A DNA stretch of 64,000 nucleotides from Oceanicola sp. 502str15. Lineage in GTDB: Bacteria > Pseudomonadota > Alphaproteobacteria > Rhodobacterales > Rhodobacteraceae. Where the stretch lies: assembly GCF_024105635.1 (NCBI RefSeq), contig NZ_WYDQ01000001.1:2542001-2606000 (forward strand), read 5' to 3'. The stretch's first letter is position 1; each line of letters begins with the position of its first letter. The position numbers and the translations under genes are program-made. Below, one piece after another: positions 53,830-64,000 of this stretch. The notes under the pieces are model-generated. The model worked only from the letters and a program-made list of their open reading frames with translations. It was not told the origin of the DNA and made no database searches.

Positions 53830-54708
53830 ATGCTGACCGATATCGCCCGCATCCGCCGCTTCAACCGTGCCGTCACCACCGAGACCGGCGCCCTCGACGA
53901 TAGCTTTCTGGGCCGGGGTCGACCGCTCGGCGCGGCGCGGGTGCTCAACGCCATCGGACAGGCCGGGGAGGCCGGGCGCGAGGTGGGCGATGTGCGGGAC
54001 TTTCTGGGGCTGGACAGCGGGCTGCTGTCGCGGCTGCTCCGCGGGCTGGAGGCGGAGGGGCTGGTGACGGTCGGCCCGCACCCCGAGGACGGGCGCAAGC
54101 GGCTGGCGCGGCTGACCACCGAGGGGGAGACCGAATTTGCCGCCTACGAGGCCCTCTCCGACATCCGCGCCGAGGGCCTGCTGGCAAACCACCCCCGGCC
54201 CCGCGCCCTGCTCGATGCGATGGACCTCGTCGCCTCGGCCCTCGGGCAGCACCGGATCGAGATTGCGGAAGACGACCCGCAGTCCGACGCCAGCCGCCAT
54301 TGCCTTGGCGAATACTACGGAGAGCTCGCCCGCCGCTTCGAACAGGGCTTCGACGTGAACCTCTCGCGGGACCCCGATGCCGCCTCGATGCGCCCGCCGG
54401 TCGGCAGCTTTCTGGTGGCCCGCTCCGACGGACTGCCGGTGGGCTGCGTGGGCCTCAAGGGCGGGCAGGCCTTTGGCGAGGTCAAACGGCTCTGGGTCGC
54501 CCCCGCCGCACGGGGCCTGCGCCTTGCCACCCGGCTGATGGACGCGCTCGAGGCCCGCGCCCGCGCCCTCGGCATGACCGTGCTGCGGCTCGACACCAAC
54601 TCTGCCCTGCCCGAAGCTGTGGCCATGTATCGGAATGCCGGTTGGCAGGAGATCGACCGTTTCAACGACGACCCCTACCCTGACCATTTCTTCGAGAAGT
54701 CGCTTTGA
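53830..54708 (+). CDS. MarR-type regulator fused to GNAT acetyltransferase
   Basis: A 292-residue two-domain protein. Residues 1-135 form a MarR-like winged helix (RVLNAIGQAG, FLGLDSGLLSRLLRGLEAEGLV, wing HPEDGRKRLARLT). Residues ~140-292 are a GNAT domain with VKRLWVAPAARGLRLATRLM (the acetyl-CoA loop RGLRLA) and the terminal YRNAGWQEIDRF. Such fusions couple an acetyltransferase to its own transcription control; ligand unknown. It starts under a palindrome with little or no leader and overlaps the next gene by 4 nt. Confidence 0.9.
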   Translation: MLTDIARIRRFNRAVTTETGALDDSFLGRGRPLGAARVLNAIGQAGEAGREVGDVRDFLGLDSGLLSRLLRGLEAEGLVTVGPHPEDGRKRLARLTTEGETEFAAYEALSDIRAEGLLANHPRPRALLDAMDLVASALGQHRIEIAEDDPQSDASRHCLGEYYGELARRFEQGFDVNLSRDPDAASMRPPVGSFLVARSDGLPVGCVGLKGGQAFGEVKRLWVAPAARGLRLATRLMDALEARARALGMTVLRLDTNSALPEAVAMYRNAGWQEIDRFNDDPYPDHFFEKSL

Positions 54709-55289
54709 AACCTGTCACGATCCGCCGGGCCACGCCGGCCGACGTCGACGCGATTTCTGCCAACCACCGCGCCACCCATGCGCAGCACGTCGCCGCGTTC
54801 GAAGGTTATGACGACGCACCGTGGGATGCGCAGATCACCGCCCGGCTGAAAGACCCGACCGCCGATGCGCCGGATTTCACCGTGTTTGTCGCCGAGCTGG
54901 GCGGGCATTTTGCCGGGCATCTGGCCATGCACCCGTTCACCCACGCCGAGGGCGGCGCGAGCCAGCATATCTCCGACATCTCGGTGCGGGAGGGAGACCG
55001 GGGATATGGCGTGGGCCGGGCGTTGGTGGAGGCTGCGGAGGACCAGGCCCGGCGCGACGGCACAGAGCTGATGCTGGCGATGATCTGGCCCGGCAACACG
55101 CCCTCGCGCGACTTCTTTGCCGCCATGGGCTACGCCTCCCGGCATGACGAGAAACGAGGCCTCGTGGTGGCGGCCAAGAGCCTCGCCCGACCGCGCGGCC
55201 CGGCCAAGGTGGAGCGCTTCCTGTTGATCGGCGTGGTCGGACTTGTCGTCTTCATCCTCGCGGCACTGGCCTTCGGGATGCTCGGCTGA
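54705..55289 (+). CDS. GNAT acetyltransferase with C-terminal membrane helix
   Basis: A 194-residue protein starting at a TTG inside the previous stop (TTGA). The GNAT core shows ISDISVREGDRGYGVGRALV (acetyl-CoA loop GYGVGRA) and FFAAMGYASR. Residues ~172-192 are a single hydrophobic helix (FLLIGVVGLVVFILAALAF), so the enzyme is probably tail-anchored in the inner membrane. It is co-translated with the MarR-GNAT fusion. Confidence 0.88.
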   Translation: MKPVTIRRATPADVDAISANHRATHAQHVAAFEGYDDAPWDAQITARLKDPTADAPDFTVFVAELGGHFAGHLAMHPFTHAEGGASQHISDISVREGDRGYGVGRALVEAAEDQARRDGTELMLAMIWPGNTPSRDFFAAMGYASRHDEKRGLVVAAKSLARPRGPAKVERFLLIGVVGLVVFILAALAFGMLG

Positions 55290-55426
55290 GCGGCCGGAAC
55301 GCTGCGATCCGACCCGAAAATACTAATAATTCCCGTGCAAATCACGCTCTCCTCACGGTGGAGCGGAGACGATTCGTGCTACCATCGGCTGCATTGCACC
55401 TTCAGATTTAAGCCCGGGAGCTTGCC

Positions 55427-56230
55427 ATGAACCCGATTGACGCCTTTTCGCAGACCCTCAAGATCAACCCCAATGCCGCCCGGCTCATCTCTGCCGGGCT
55501 CGGCGTGATGGCGGCAGCGGCCATCATCATCAGCTGGGGCAGCAACCTCGACGACCTGCGCCTCGGCGCGATCTACGTGCTGGCCTTCGCCTGCGTGGTC
55601 ACGCTGCTGGCCTTCATCGCGCGCAACAACACGATGACCACGGTGCTCTCGTGGATCCTCGTTGCCGGGTTCGGCATGTTCGTGCTGGGGCTGGTGGGCT
55701 CGGTGCTGCGGGTGCCGCCCTCGCTGCCGCCGACGCCCTGCTACCTGCGCCTGTTCTTCGAGCTTCCCGAGACCTGCATCCAGAACCTGCGCAACTCCGA
55801 GAACGACCTGCGCATCGGCAGCGCCGCTCCCGTGTTGCCCGCCGCGGACGGAGGGCCCGAGCGGCTGTGGCGGGCGCAGGAAGGGGCCATCCCCACGCCG
55901 ACGGACCATACGGGCGAGATCTTCGTGCAGTACACGCAGCCGTTTGCCCAGGCAGACGCGGTGGAGCTTTCCGAGGCTCTTGCCGAACTGGCATGGCAGG
56001 TGCAGGACTGGAAATCGGGCGGTGAGCAGGTGAACGAAGGGCCCGACACCAACGAGGTGCGCTACTTCAAGGACGGCGACCGCGAGGCCGCGATCAGCCT
56101 TGCGCAGACCATCCATGGGCTGCACCCGGATACGCCCATCTACGTGCGCGATTTCACCCGGCTCGGGGCTTTCTCCAAGGCGGGGCGGCTGGAGCTGTGG
56201 CTGAGCCAGCCGCTCGACCCCTCGGCCTGA
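55427..56230 (+). CDS. Membrane-anchored protein, function unknown
   Basis: A 267-residue protein with three N-terminal hydrophobic segments (about residues 19-38, 47-65 and 71-91) then a soluble part of about 170 residues, rich in acidic residues, with two Cys (TPCYLRLFF and PETCIQNL). The late EVRYFKDGDREAAISLAQTIHG segment is a plausible small alpha/beta domain. Family not recognised. Confidence 0.78.
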   Translation: MNPIDAFSQTLKINPNAARLISAGLGVMAAAAIIISWGSNLDDLRLGAIYVLAFACVVTLLAFIARNNTMTTVLSWILVAGFGMFVLGLVGSVLRVPPSLPPTPCYLRLFFELPETCIQNLRNSENDLRIGSAAPVLPAADGGPERLWRAQEGAIPTPTDHTGEIFVQYTQPFAQADAVELSEALAELAWQVQDWKSGGEQVNEGPDTNEVRYFKDGDREAAISLAQTIHGLHPDTPIYVRDFTRLGAFSKAGRLELWLSQPLDPSA

Positions 56231-56274
56231 CGGATCGGCCCCGCCCCACGCATGGCGGGACAGGGCCTGTGGGC

Positions 56275-56472
56275 TCAGAGGAAGGTTACCCGATGGGGCG
56301 CCGGGTAAGGGGGTGCCTCGGGCGGCAACAGCCCCAGATCGCGGCGCAGGTACTCGGGCACCTCCGCCGCATCGGCACTTGGCAGATTGGGCCTGCCGCG
56401 CCAGAGCGTAAAGGTCAGCTTGCTCCACGCCTGCAGCGGCGCGGTGAGGAACGGTCCGAAAGTGAGGGTCAT
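56275..56472 (-). CDS. Small 65-aa protein
   Basis: MTLTFGPFLTAPLQAWSKLT with a C-terminal VPEYLRRDLGLLPPEAPP. The start is supported by AAGGAGA eight bases upstream. The VPEYLRRDLGL part resembles the C-terminal helix of DUF1127-type small proteins, but the match is weak. Composition agrees with coding. It converges on the gene ending at 56230. Confidence 0.65.
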   Translation of the reverse strand: MTLTFGPFLTAPLQAWSKLTFTLWRGRPNLPSADAAEVPEYLRRDLGLLPPEAPPYPAPHRVTFL

Positions 56473-56545
56473 GGTCGTGCTCTCCTTGGGTTGAGGAAAG
56501 CCGCTCGCCGATACGGGATCTGTGAAGGACCATGCCGTCAGACAT

Positions 56546-56574
56546 GAAAAAGGCCGCGTCGGAAAGCGGCCTTC
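56546..56574 (-). terminator. Rho-independent terminator of a short minus-strand transcript
   Basis: On the minus strand AAGGCCGC and GCGGCCTT form an 8-bp stem with an 8-nt loop, directly followed by TTTC from the A-run at 56547-56550. It ends the unit holding the tiny ORF at 56606-56653. Confidence 0.85.
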
Positions 56575-56605
56575 TGGTCAAGCGATGATATGCCTGTCCG
56601 AGCCG

Positions 56606-56653
56606 CTAGCGGGGGAAGCCCCCGGCGAGATAGGCGGATCGGTTCATCATCAT
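56606..56653 (-). CDS. Tiny ORF, 15 codons, with RBS and own terminator
   Basis: [15 protein letters not shown] and a TAG stop. AAGGAG lies three bases before the first ATG and six and nine bases before the second and third, so the start may be any of the three. A terminator follows 32 bp later and divergent ettA starts 166 bp upstream, so the ORF has its own transcript. It could be a microprotein, a leader, or the coding part of a small RNA. The 346-bp ettA/65-aa gap otherwise holds only the ettA promoter region. Confidence 0.5.
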   Translation of the reverse strand: MMMNRSAYLAGGFPR

Positions 56654-56818
56654 GCGCTCCTTGGTCCGAATGATTTCGGTGGGCATCTGTTAGCCAGCGA
56701 AGTGAGTCGAGGCAATATGCGCGGCGCATTTGATTGGTCGGGGCGGCGGGGTGTCGCCCGATTGCCCTTTGCCGCTGCCTCCCCTATCTGTGCCGCAACG
56801 CGCAACCCGGAGGATTCC

Positions 56819-58474
<1,656 letters not shown>

Positions 58475-58478
58475 GGGC

Positions 58479-58500
58479 GTAGGGCGGGACTTGTCCCGCC
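58479..58500 (-). repeat. REP palindrome, variant A, copy 3 (inverted)
   Basis: GTAG followed by GGCGGGACTTGTCCCGCC, the exact reverse complement of copies 1, 2, 4 and 5. It starts 4 bp after ettA and pairs head-to-head with the copy at 58523, forming a 66-bp REPIN-like unit with tails outward. Confidence 0.88.
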
Positions 58501-58522
58501 TTTGCCAAAGGCGCCCCGGTAC

Positions 58523-58544
58523 GGCGGGACAAGTCCCGCCCTAC
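58523..58544 (+). repeat. REP palindrome, variant A, copy 4 (overlaps RAYT stop codon)
   Basis: GGCGGGACAAGTCCCGCC plus CTAC. The CTA at 58541-58543 is, on the minus strand, the TAG stop of the RAYT gene, so the element overlaps the last codon of its presumed mobiliser. Confidence 0.88.
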
Positions 58545-59101
58545 GCGGCCTCGCCGTAGTCGCCCTCCATCAGCGTGTCGCTCCACTCGGGTGCCACCAG
58601 GCCGGCGCGGGTATCGCGGTGGATCGAGCTGGCGTCCCAATCTACGGGTCGCGCCACCAGACCGTGCTTCACCGGGTTGGCCCAGCAGTAGCGGATGTGC
58701 CGTTGCAGATCGGCCTCGTCGCGGCACTGATGCTCCCAGAACCGTTTCTGCCATAGGCCCGCCTCGCCCTTGCGGAACAGACCGCGCTGCGCCTCCGCAT
58801 CCGCGACGGGCCATGGCGGGACAAGTCCCGCCCTACGGGCGTCGCGGCTGAAGCGGGCCTTGATGCTGCCCCAGCGTTGCGAATAGTTCGGATCCTCCGG
58901 CGGGAAGCCGAGGACGGCGTGCAGATGGTCGGGCAGCACCACGAAGGCGTGGATGTGGAAGGGGCGATAGCCCTTCACGTGGCGCACCGCCTCGCGCAAC
59001 AGGTCAAGGCCGTCGAGCAGGAGGGTCGAGCCGCGCTCGGAGAGGCAGAGCGTGAAGAAGATCGGGGCCGTGGCGGCAGGGAGGCGGCGGTATTGCGGCA
59101 T
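58541..59101 (-). CDS. REP-associated tyrosine transposase (RAYT)
   Basis: A 186-residue Y1/HUH-type single-strand transposase of the RAYT group, a domesticated relative of IS200/IS605 TnpA. It starts MPQYRR as RAYTs do; HUH is His59-Leu-His61 in VLPDHLHAVL and the candidate nucleophile is Tyr138 in RYCWANPVKHGLV; KARFSRDARR and LWQKRFWEH are typical. Residues 89-96 (RRAGLVPP) are encoded by a complete REP copy at 58815-58836. The ATG at 59101 fits the family better than a GTG at 59119. RAYTs are thought to spread REP elements. Confidence 0.92.
   Translation of the reverse strand: MPQYRRLPAATAPIFFTLCLSERGSTLLLDGLDLLREAVRHVKGYRPFHIHAFVVLPDHLHAVLGFPPEDPNYSQRWGSIKARFSRDARRAGLVPPWPVADAEAQRGLFRKGEAGLWQKRFWEHQCRDEADLQRHIRYCWANPVKHGLVARPVDWDASSIHRDTRAGLVAPEWSDTLMEGDYGEAA
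58815..58836 (+). repeat. REP palindrome, variant A, copy 5 (inside RAYT coding sequence)
   Basis: All 22 nt of the REP are present and translated, in frame, within the RAYT gene without breaking it. The region lies between the KARFSR segment and the WQKRFWEH segment, a linker in the family. Confidence 0.88.
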
Positions 59102-59300
59102 GCCCGCAGACTGCCTCACGCAGAGTTAATGTGCCGTAAACGCTCGCCCCTTGCTAGAATCTGCCCAACCTGTCATACACCGCCCCGCGACCGCTACCGC
59201 TATTCGATCCACTGTCTCCCTTCCAAAAGGCGTCACGACCGATCCGCTACCGACGCCAGGCCGCCGCACTTAAGCGGGCGGCATACACAGGAGAAGACAG

Positions 59301-59507
59301 ATGCCCAATGGCACCGTGAAATGGTTTAACCCCACCAAAGGCTTCGGCTTTATCGCTCCCGATGAGGGCGGCAAGGACGTGTTCGTGCACATCTCCGCCG
59401 TCGAGCGTGCCGGCCTGACCGGCCTGAAGGACGACCAGAAGGTCACCTTCGACCTCGAGTCTGGCCGTGACGGCCGCCAGAGCGCGACCAACCTCGCCCT
59501 GGCCTGA
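59301..59507 (+). CDS. Cold-shock protein (CspA family)
   Basis: A 68-residue RNA chaperone with RNP1 KGFGFI and RNP2 VFVHIS in the order of all CSPs: [18 protein letters not shown], then [21 protein letters not shown] precedes the ATG. The 180-bp upstream gap holds a long, structured leader, as in cspA, with a possible -10 TAGAAT near 59154; no regulatory RNA could be confirmed. Confidence 0.96.
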   Translation: MPNGTVKWFNPTKGFGFIAPDEGGKDVFVHISAVERAGLTGLKDDQKVTFDLESGRDGRQSATNLALA

Positions 59508-59531
59508 GCCACAGTCGCACCAGAATAACGG

Positions 59532-59563
59532 AAAGGGCGCCCTGAGAGGGGCGCCCTTTTTGC
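59532..59563 (+). terminator. Rho-independent terminator of the cold-shock gene
   Basis: AAGGGCGCC, an 8-nt loop, GGCGCCCTT, then TTT, 25 bp after the stop codon. Confidence 0.93.
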
Positions 59564-59598
59564 GTTCGGGGAGAAGGCCGCGGTTGCGGCGCGGCGGC

Positions 59599-60030
59599 TC
59601 AGTCAATGCCAGCCTCGCTGCGGAACATCACCTCGTCCAGCCCGCCCTCGTGACAGAACCGGCCCGGCATGGCGCGGGCCTCGCCGAGGGTGAAGGTGGT
59701 CCCGTCGAGCTTGAGCGACTGGCCGGAGTTGGCACAGCCGTCCGCCGCCATCGGCCCCGCGATGAAGGCCACGGTGGCCACGGGCTGGTAGCTGAACATC
59801 TGCGGCACCGCCTCGCCTGCGCGATGGATGAAGCCGCAGGGCGCAGGCAGGCCGGTGAGCAGCGTGGGCAGCCCCTCGACCGAGAGGACACAGGCGCCGC
59901 CAGCTTCGGTCAGCGACACCGAGAAGCTGCCGATGGTGGCCTCGGCCATGTAATCCTGCGCCATCGCGGGCGCGGCGATGCAGGCGAGTGCGAGCGTCAG
60001 GAGGTGCCGCCCGACATGTTCCAGAACCAT
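59599..60030 (-). CDS. Exported protein, candidate immunity partner of the Tae4-like amidase
   Basis: A 143-residue precursor with signal peptide (MVLEHVGRHLLTLALACIAAPAMA, cleavage near residue 24). The mature protein is beta-rich with four cysteines (GGACVLS, APCGFIH, DGCANSG, RFCHEG), consistent with two disulfides and a periplasmic location. No family recognised. It overlaps the Tae4-like gene by 34 nt downstream. Known Tai4 immunity proteins are also periplasmic, but I see no sequence match, so the immunity role rests on context. Confidence 0.7.
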   Translation of the reverse strand: MVLEHVGRHLLTLALACIAAPAMAQDYMAEATIGSFSVSLTEAGGACVLSVEGLPTLLTGLPAPCGFIHRAGEAVPQMFSYQPVATVAFIAGPMAADGCANSGQSLKLDGTTFTLGEARAMPGRFCHEGGLDEVMFRSEAGID

Positions 60031-60470
60031 GTGTGTTGCCCTCTCTGGCGATAGTCGGCCGGGTTGAAGGCGCCCTTCAGATCCCATGTGCTGCCGTTCA
60101 GAACGTCGATGTGGTCGGTGCTGCCCCAGCCGTTGTGGATGAACACCACGCCGTTGCTGCCGCGGATGGCATCGGCGTTGTCGTTTATGGTGCCCTCCAT
60201 CACGGTGCATGTCACCCCGTTGGCCAGCAGGGCCGGGTTGGCGCGCAGGCGGTCGGCCAGTTGCTGGGCCGAGCGAATGTGGCCGGGGGCGTGATCCCTG
60301 AAGCGGCGGGCGTTGTAGCCGACGCAGGTGCGCATGTCGGCGGGAAGCTGAACGCCACAGGCCCGCAGGGCATGGCCCATCCGCATGGCGCATTGATTTT
60401 CGAACACGGTTTCATCGCAGACAAAGTCGCGCCCGGGGTGGGCATCCCACAATTCGGTGAAAGTCGGCAT
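59997..60470 (-). CDS. Tae4-like peptidoglycan amidase (T6SS effector family)
   Basis: A 157-residue cytosolic-type protein (no signal peptide). FENQCAMRMGHAL with Cys27 and GSTDHIDVLNG with His120 and Asp122 match the NlpC/P60-like catalytic Cys and His regions of Tae4, a T6SS amidase that cuts between D-Glu and mDAP. I chose the ATG at 60470, after AAGGAGATCGGCC. No hcp, vgrG or other T6SS gene is in the window. It is followed by an exported, cysteine-rich gene that may confer immunity. Confidence 0.8.
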   Translation of the reverse strand: MPTFTELWDAHPGRDFVCDETVFENQCAMRMGHALRACGVQLPADMRTCVGYNARRFRDHAPGHIRSAQQLADRLRANPALLANGVTCTVMEGTINDNADAIRGSNGVVFIHNGWGSTDHIDVLNGSTWDLKGAFNPADYRQRGQHTWFWNMSGGTS

Positions 60471-60686
60471 GGCCGATCTCCTTTTCAAATGGATTGAGCC
60501 GCGCGGAAAGGCGCGGAGAATCGAAAATTAATTCTGCGAAGAGGATGCGAGTGCGGCGGGGCGTGCGTCAATCCTGAGTTGTGCGCCACGCCGGTGACAG
60601 GCGGGTTCCGGCCATATTTCCTTGCTCTGAACCCGCGGAGGGCTAAACTCGCCGACATTCATTTTTTGAGCACAAGGAATTGCAAC

Positions 60687-61142
60687 ATGACGAGCCAGAA
60701 TGGATTTTCGATCGCCGTCTCCGGAAGGGGCCTCATGCTGGGCATGTTCATCACCGATGGCATGGAACGCTGGGGCGACGAGGTGACGATGTATGACCAC
60801 ACCGCGGCGTTTCAGGCGGCACGCAAGGGCGAGGCTGCGCTGGGCGAGAGCAAGTATGGCGGCAAGAGCGCAAAGGACATGGCGCGGAAGATCCGCGCCC
60901 ATGATGCCAACCCTCCGAAGATCGACATCAAGGTGCAGTTCGCCAGTTTCGGCGAGACCGAGATTTGCATCATCAGCGGCAACGGCCAGCAGCGCTCGGT
61001 CAAGCTCGACAAGGCCAAGGTCGACTGGCAGGGCCTCGAACATGCGCTCGAGGAATGCTTCAAGGCGGTGGACGAGATCCGGGGCGTCAAGCCGATGAAG
61101 CCCCGGTTCATCCAGCACCGAAAAGCGGCCCCGGTGTCCTAG
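60687..61142 (+). CDS. Hypothetical protein, 151 aa
   Basis: MTSQNGFSIAVSGRGLMLGM, no signal peptide or membrane helix; basic and glycine-rich in the middle, two Cys (EICIISG, EECFKAV). AAGGA lies upstream of the ATG. I do not recognise the family. It diverges from the Tae4-like gene with 216 bp between starts, in an AT-richer patch with a plausible -10 (TAAACT near 60650); a functional link to the amidase is possible but unproven. Confidence 0.72.
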   Translation: MTSQNGFSIAVSGRGLMLGMFITDGMERWGDEVTMYDHTAAFQAARKGEAALGESKYGGKSAKDMARKIRAHDANPPKIDIKVQFASFGETEICIISGNGQQRSVKLDKAKVDWQGLEHALEECFKAVDEIRGVKPMKPRFIQHRKAAPVS

Positions 61143-61145
61143 GCC

Positions 61146-61349
61146 TCAGTCGGCCAGAACGAATGTGACCATCAGGCCAACGCGATACTCGGAGATCTTG
61201 CCGTCTTCGACCACGACCTTCATGTCCTTGACCCAAGCGCCCTGAACGCCCTTCAGCGTTTCGGTGGCGCGCTTGATGCCCTCTTCGGTGGCGTCGTCGA
61301 AGGATTTCTTGGACGAGGCGATGATTTCGGTGACGCGTGCAACAGACAT
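61146..61349 (-). CDS. Dodecin (flavin-binding dodecamer)
   Basis: A 67-residue protein starting MSVARVTEIIASSKKSFDDA, with the flavin-stacking EGIKRATETLKGVQGAWV region. Dodecins bind and store FAD, FMN or riboflavin. It has the expected length and no neighbours in common pathway. Confidence 0.95.
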   Translation of the reverse strand: MSVARVTEIIASSKKSFDDATEEGIKRATETLKGVQGAWVKDMKVVVEDGKISEYRVGLMVTFVLAD

Positions 61350-61402
61350 GGTGCCCTCCCTTTGGTGCAGGGCTGCGAGCCTAGGGGGCGGGGCGGGCTG
61401 CG

Positions 61403-62014
61403 TCACGGGCCCTGCCAGTCGACCCCCTCGGCATGGGCGACCTTCAGCCGACCGTCGGGCCAGGGCCGGCAGAGGGCGGCGGCCTCGGAGGGGCTGCCCG
61501 AACACCAGATCGGCCAGTCGCGGGGCGCAAGGATCACCCCCATGCGGTGGTGGATCGGGGCGACATCGCCATTGGGCGCGCAGGTGACGGTGGCGACCTG
61601 CGCCAGCTCGGCGCCGTTGGGCGCCTTCCACACATCCCAGACGGCGGCGAAGCCAAGCAAGCTTCCGTCGCCCGCGGCAATCCGCCAAGGCTGCTTGCGC
61701 CGGGCCTTGCCTGTCCACTCGTACCAACCGTCGCAGGGCACCACGCCGCGCTGCACGCCCTGAAAGGCGCTCTTGTCAAACACCGTCTCGGAGCGGGCGT
61801 TAACAATCGTTTCCATCACCGGGCGGCCGCGTGCGTTGACCCGGCCCACCGGGATCATCCCCCAGCGCATGAGCCGCAGCGCCGCGCCATCCCACACCAC
61901 AACCTGCTGCCCCGGCGCGATATTGGCCCGAGGCCCCTGCCCTTCCGGCACGGCGGCCCCGAAGGCGGCGGCGATCTCTTCTGCCGGGCGGGTCAGAAAC
62001 AGCCGGCCCGGCAT
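61403..62014 (-). CDS. SRAP-family (YedK/HMCES) protein lacking Cys2
   Basis: A 203-residue protein of the SOS-response-associated peptidase family, which in HMCES/YedK cross-links abasic sites in single-stranded DNA through Cys2. Here residue 2 is Pro (MPGRLFLTR) instead of the usual MCGR. The other active-site residues are kept: Asn72 in VNARSET, Glu99 in GWYEW and His155/156 in IHHRM. The protein cannot use the same covalent chemistry unless another Cys substitutes. It starts 3 bp after the ABC ATPase stop. Confidence 0.85.
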   Translation of the reverse strand: MPGRLFLTRPAEEIAAAFGAAVPEGQGPRANIAPGQQVVVWDGAALRLMRWGMIPVGRVNARGRPVMETIVNARSETVFDKSAFQGVQRGVVPCDGWYEWTGKARRKQPWRIAAGDGSLLGFAAVWDVWKAPNGAELAQVATVTCAPNGDVAPIHHRMGVILAPRDWPIWCSGSPSEAAALCRPWPDGRLKVAHAEGVDWQGP

Positions 62015-62017
62015 GGC

Positions 62018-63847
<1,830 letters not shown>

Positions 63848-64000
63848 GATCTGTCCCCGTTTTGCCCGAGCTTATGCCATGACGCATAATTCTCAATGCC
63901 CCCTGCGCACGCCGCCGCGTCAGGTGCTTGCCATTCCGCAGGCGGGGGTAAAAACTTGGGCGCGAAGGCCGCGCGATTGGGCCGCAGAAAAATTGGAGAT

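Noticed and set aside
63848..64000. Partial gene at the right edge
   Set aside because: No frame on either strand shows a family motif, RBS-start or coding composition over 153 bp.

Overview
The window is high-GC alphaproteobacterial chromosome, most likely a marine Rhodobacteraceae (Roseobacter-group) bacterium. Grounds: a SAM/SAH-type riboswitch (a class known from Rhodobacterales) in front of metK, an Irr-type Fur regulator, class I lysyl-tRNA synthetase, a class II (CP4-like) EPSP synthase, a sox thiosulfate-oxidation cluster, and a CCCCCGGAGATATTTG intergenic element that I associate with this family from memory. No phage, plasmid or complete insertion sequence is visible. The mobile-type sequence is a small REP/RAYT system.

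Layout. 1-14.8 kb is mostly a minus-strand housekeeping block, read right to left: miaB, an OmpA-family protein plus a lipoprotein that share a motif, phoH-ybeY-corC-lnt, riboswitch-metK, a small unknown gene, trmB, aroA, a GFA-like gene, cmk, a BLUF photoreceptor and rpsA (cut by the left edge). A plus-strand lipoprotein hydrolase sits between BLUF and rpsA. 14.8-19.8 kb holds a glycosyltransferase-like gene, irr divergent from fabA-fabB-fabI (unsaturated fatty acid synthesis and enoyl reduction), and an M50 membrane protease. 19.9-26.8 kb is a metabolic run: a tightly coupled HAD / alpha-beta hydrolase / PLP dehydratase / EEP-nuclease operon, a zinc alcohol dehydrogenase, and an enolase-superfamily / glutamine-amidotransferase pair.

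26.8-34.5 kb is the sox locus: soxVWXYZAB plus a DUF302 gene on the minus strand, diverging from soxS-soxR, with no soxCD next to soxB. An FAD/NAD(P)-binding protein and tRNA-Arg(UCU) follow. 36.4-40.5 kb is an arsenic operon: an ArsR-ArsC fusion, a GAPDH, ArsJ and ACR3, which together detoxify arsenate both by reduction/efflux and as 1-arseno-3-phosphoglycerate. 40.5-56.3 kb contains an NDUFS4-like complex I subunit, uvrB, small unknowns, a large pectate-lyase-fold protein, lysK, a PAS protein, a PBP4-type D,D-carboxypeptidase, nadD, and a MarR-GNAT fusion with a perfect palindrome over its start region. 56.5-64 kb has a tiny ORF with its own terminator, ettA, a RAYT transposase wrapped in identical REP palindromes, a cold-shock gene, an orphan Tae4-like amidase with a candidate periplasmic immunity protein, dodecin, an SRAP protein lacking Cys2, and a fused peptide-ABC ATPase.

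The most unusual signals are: the REP/RAYT arrangement (five identical 22-bp REPs, one translated in frame inside the RAYT and one supplying its stop codon); an exact 11-bp-phased triple repeat shared by the upstream regions of the BLUF and alcohol dehydrogenase genes; the Tae4-like effector/immunity pair; the 33-residue motif shared by the OmpA-family protein and its neighbouring lipoprotein; and the ArsR-ArsC fusion with a possible internal start.
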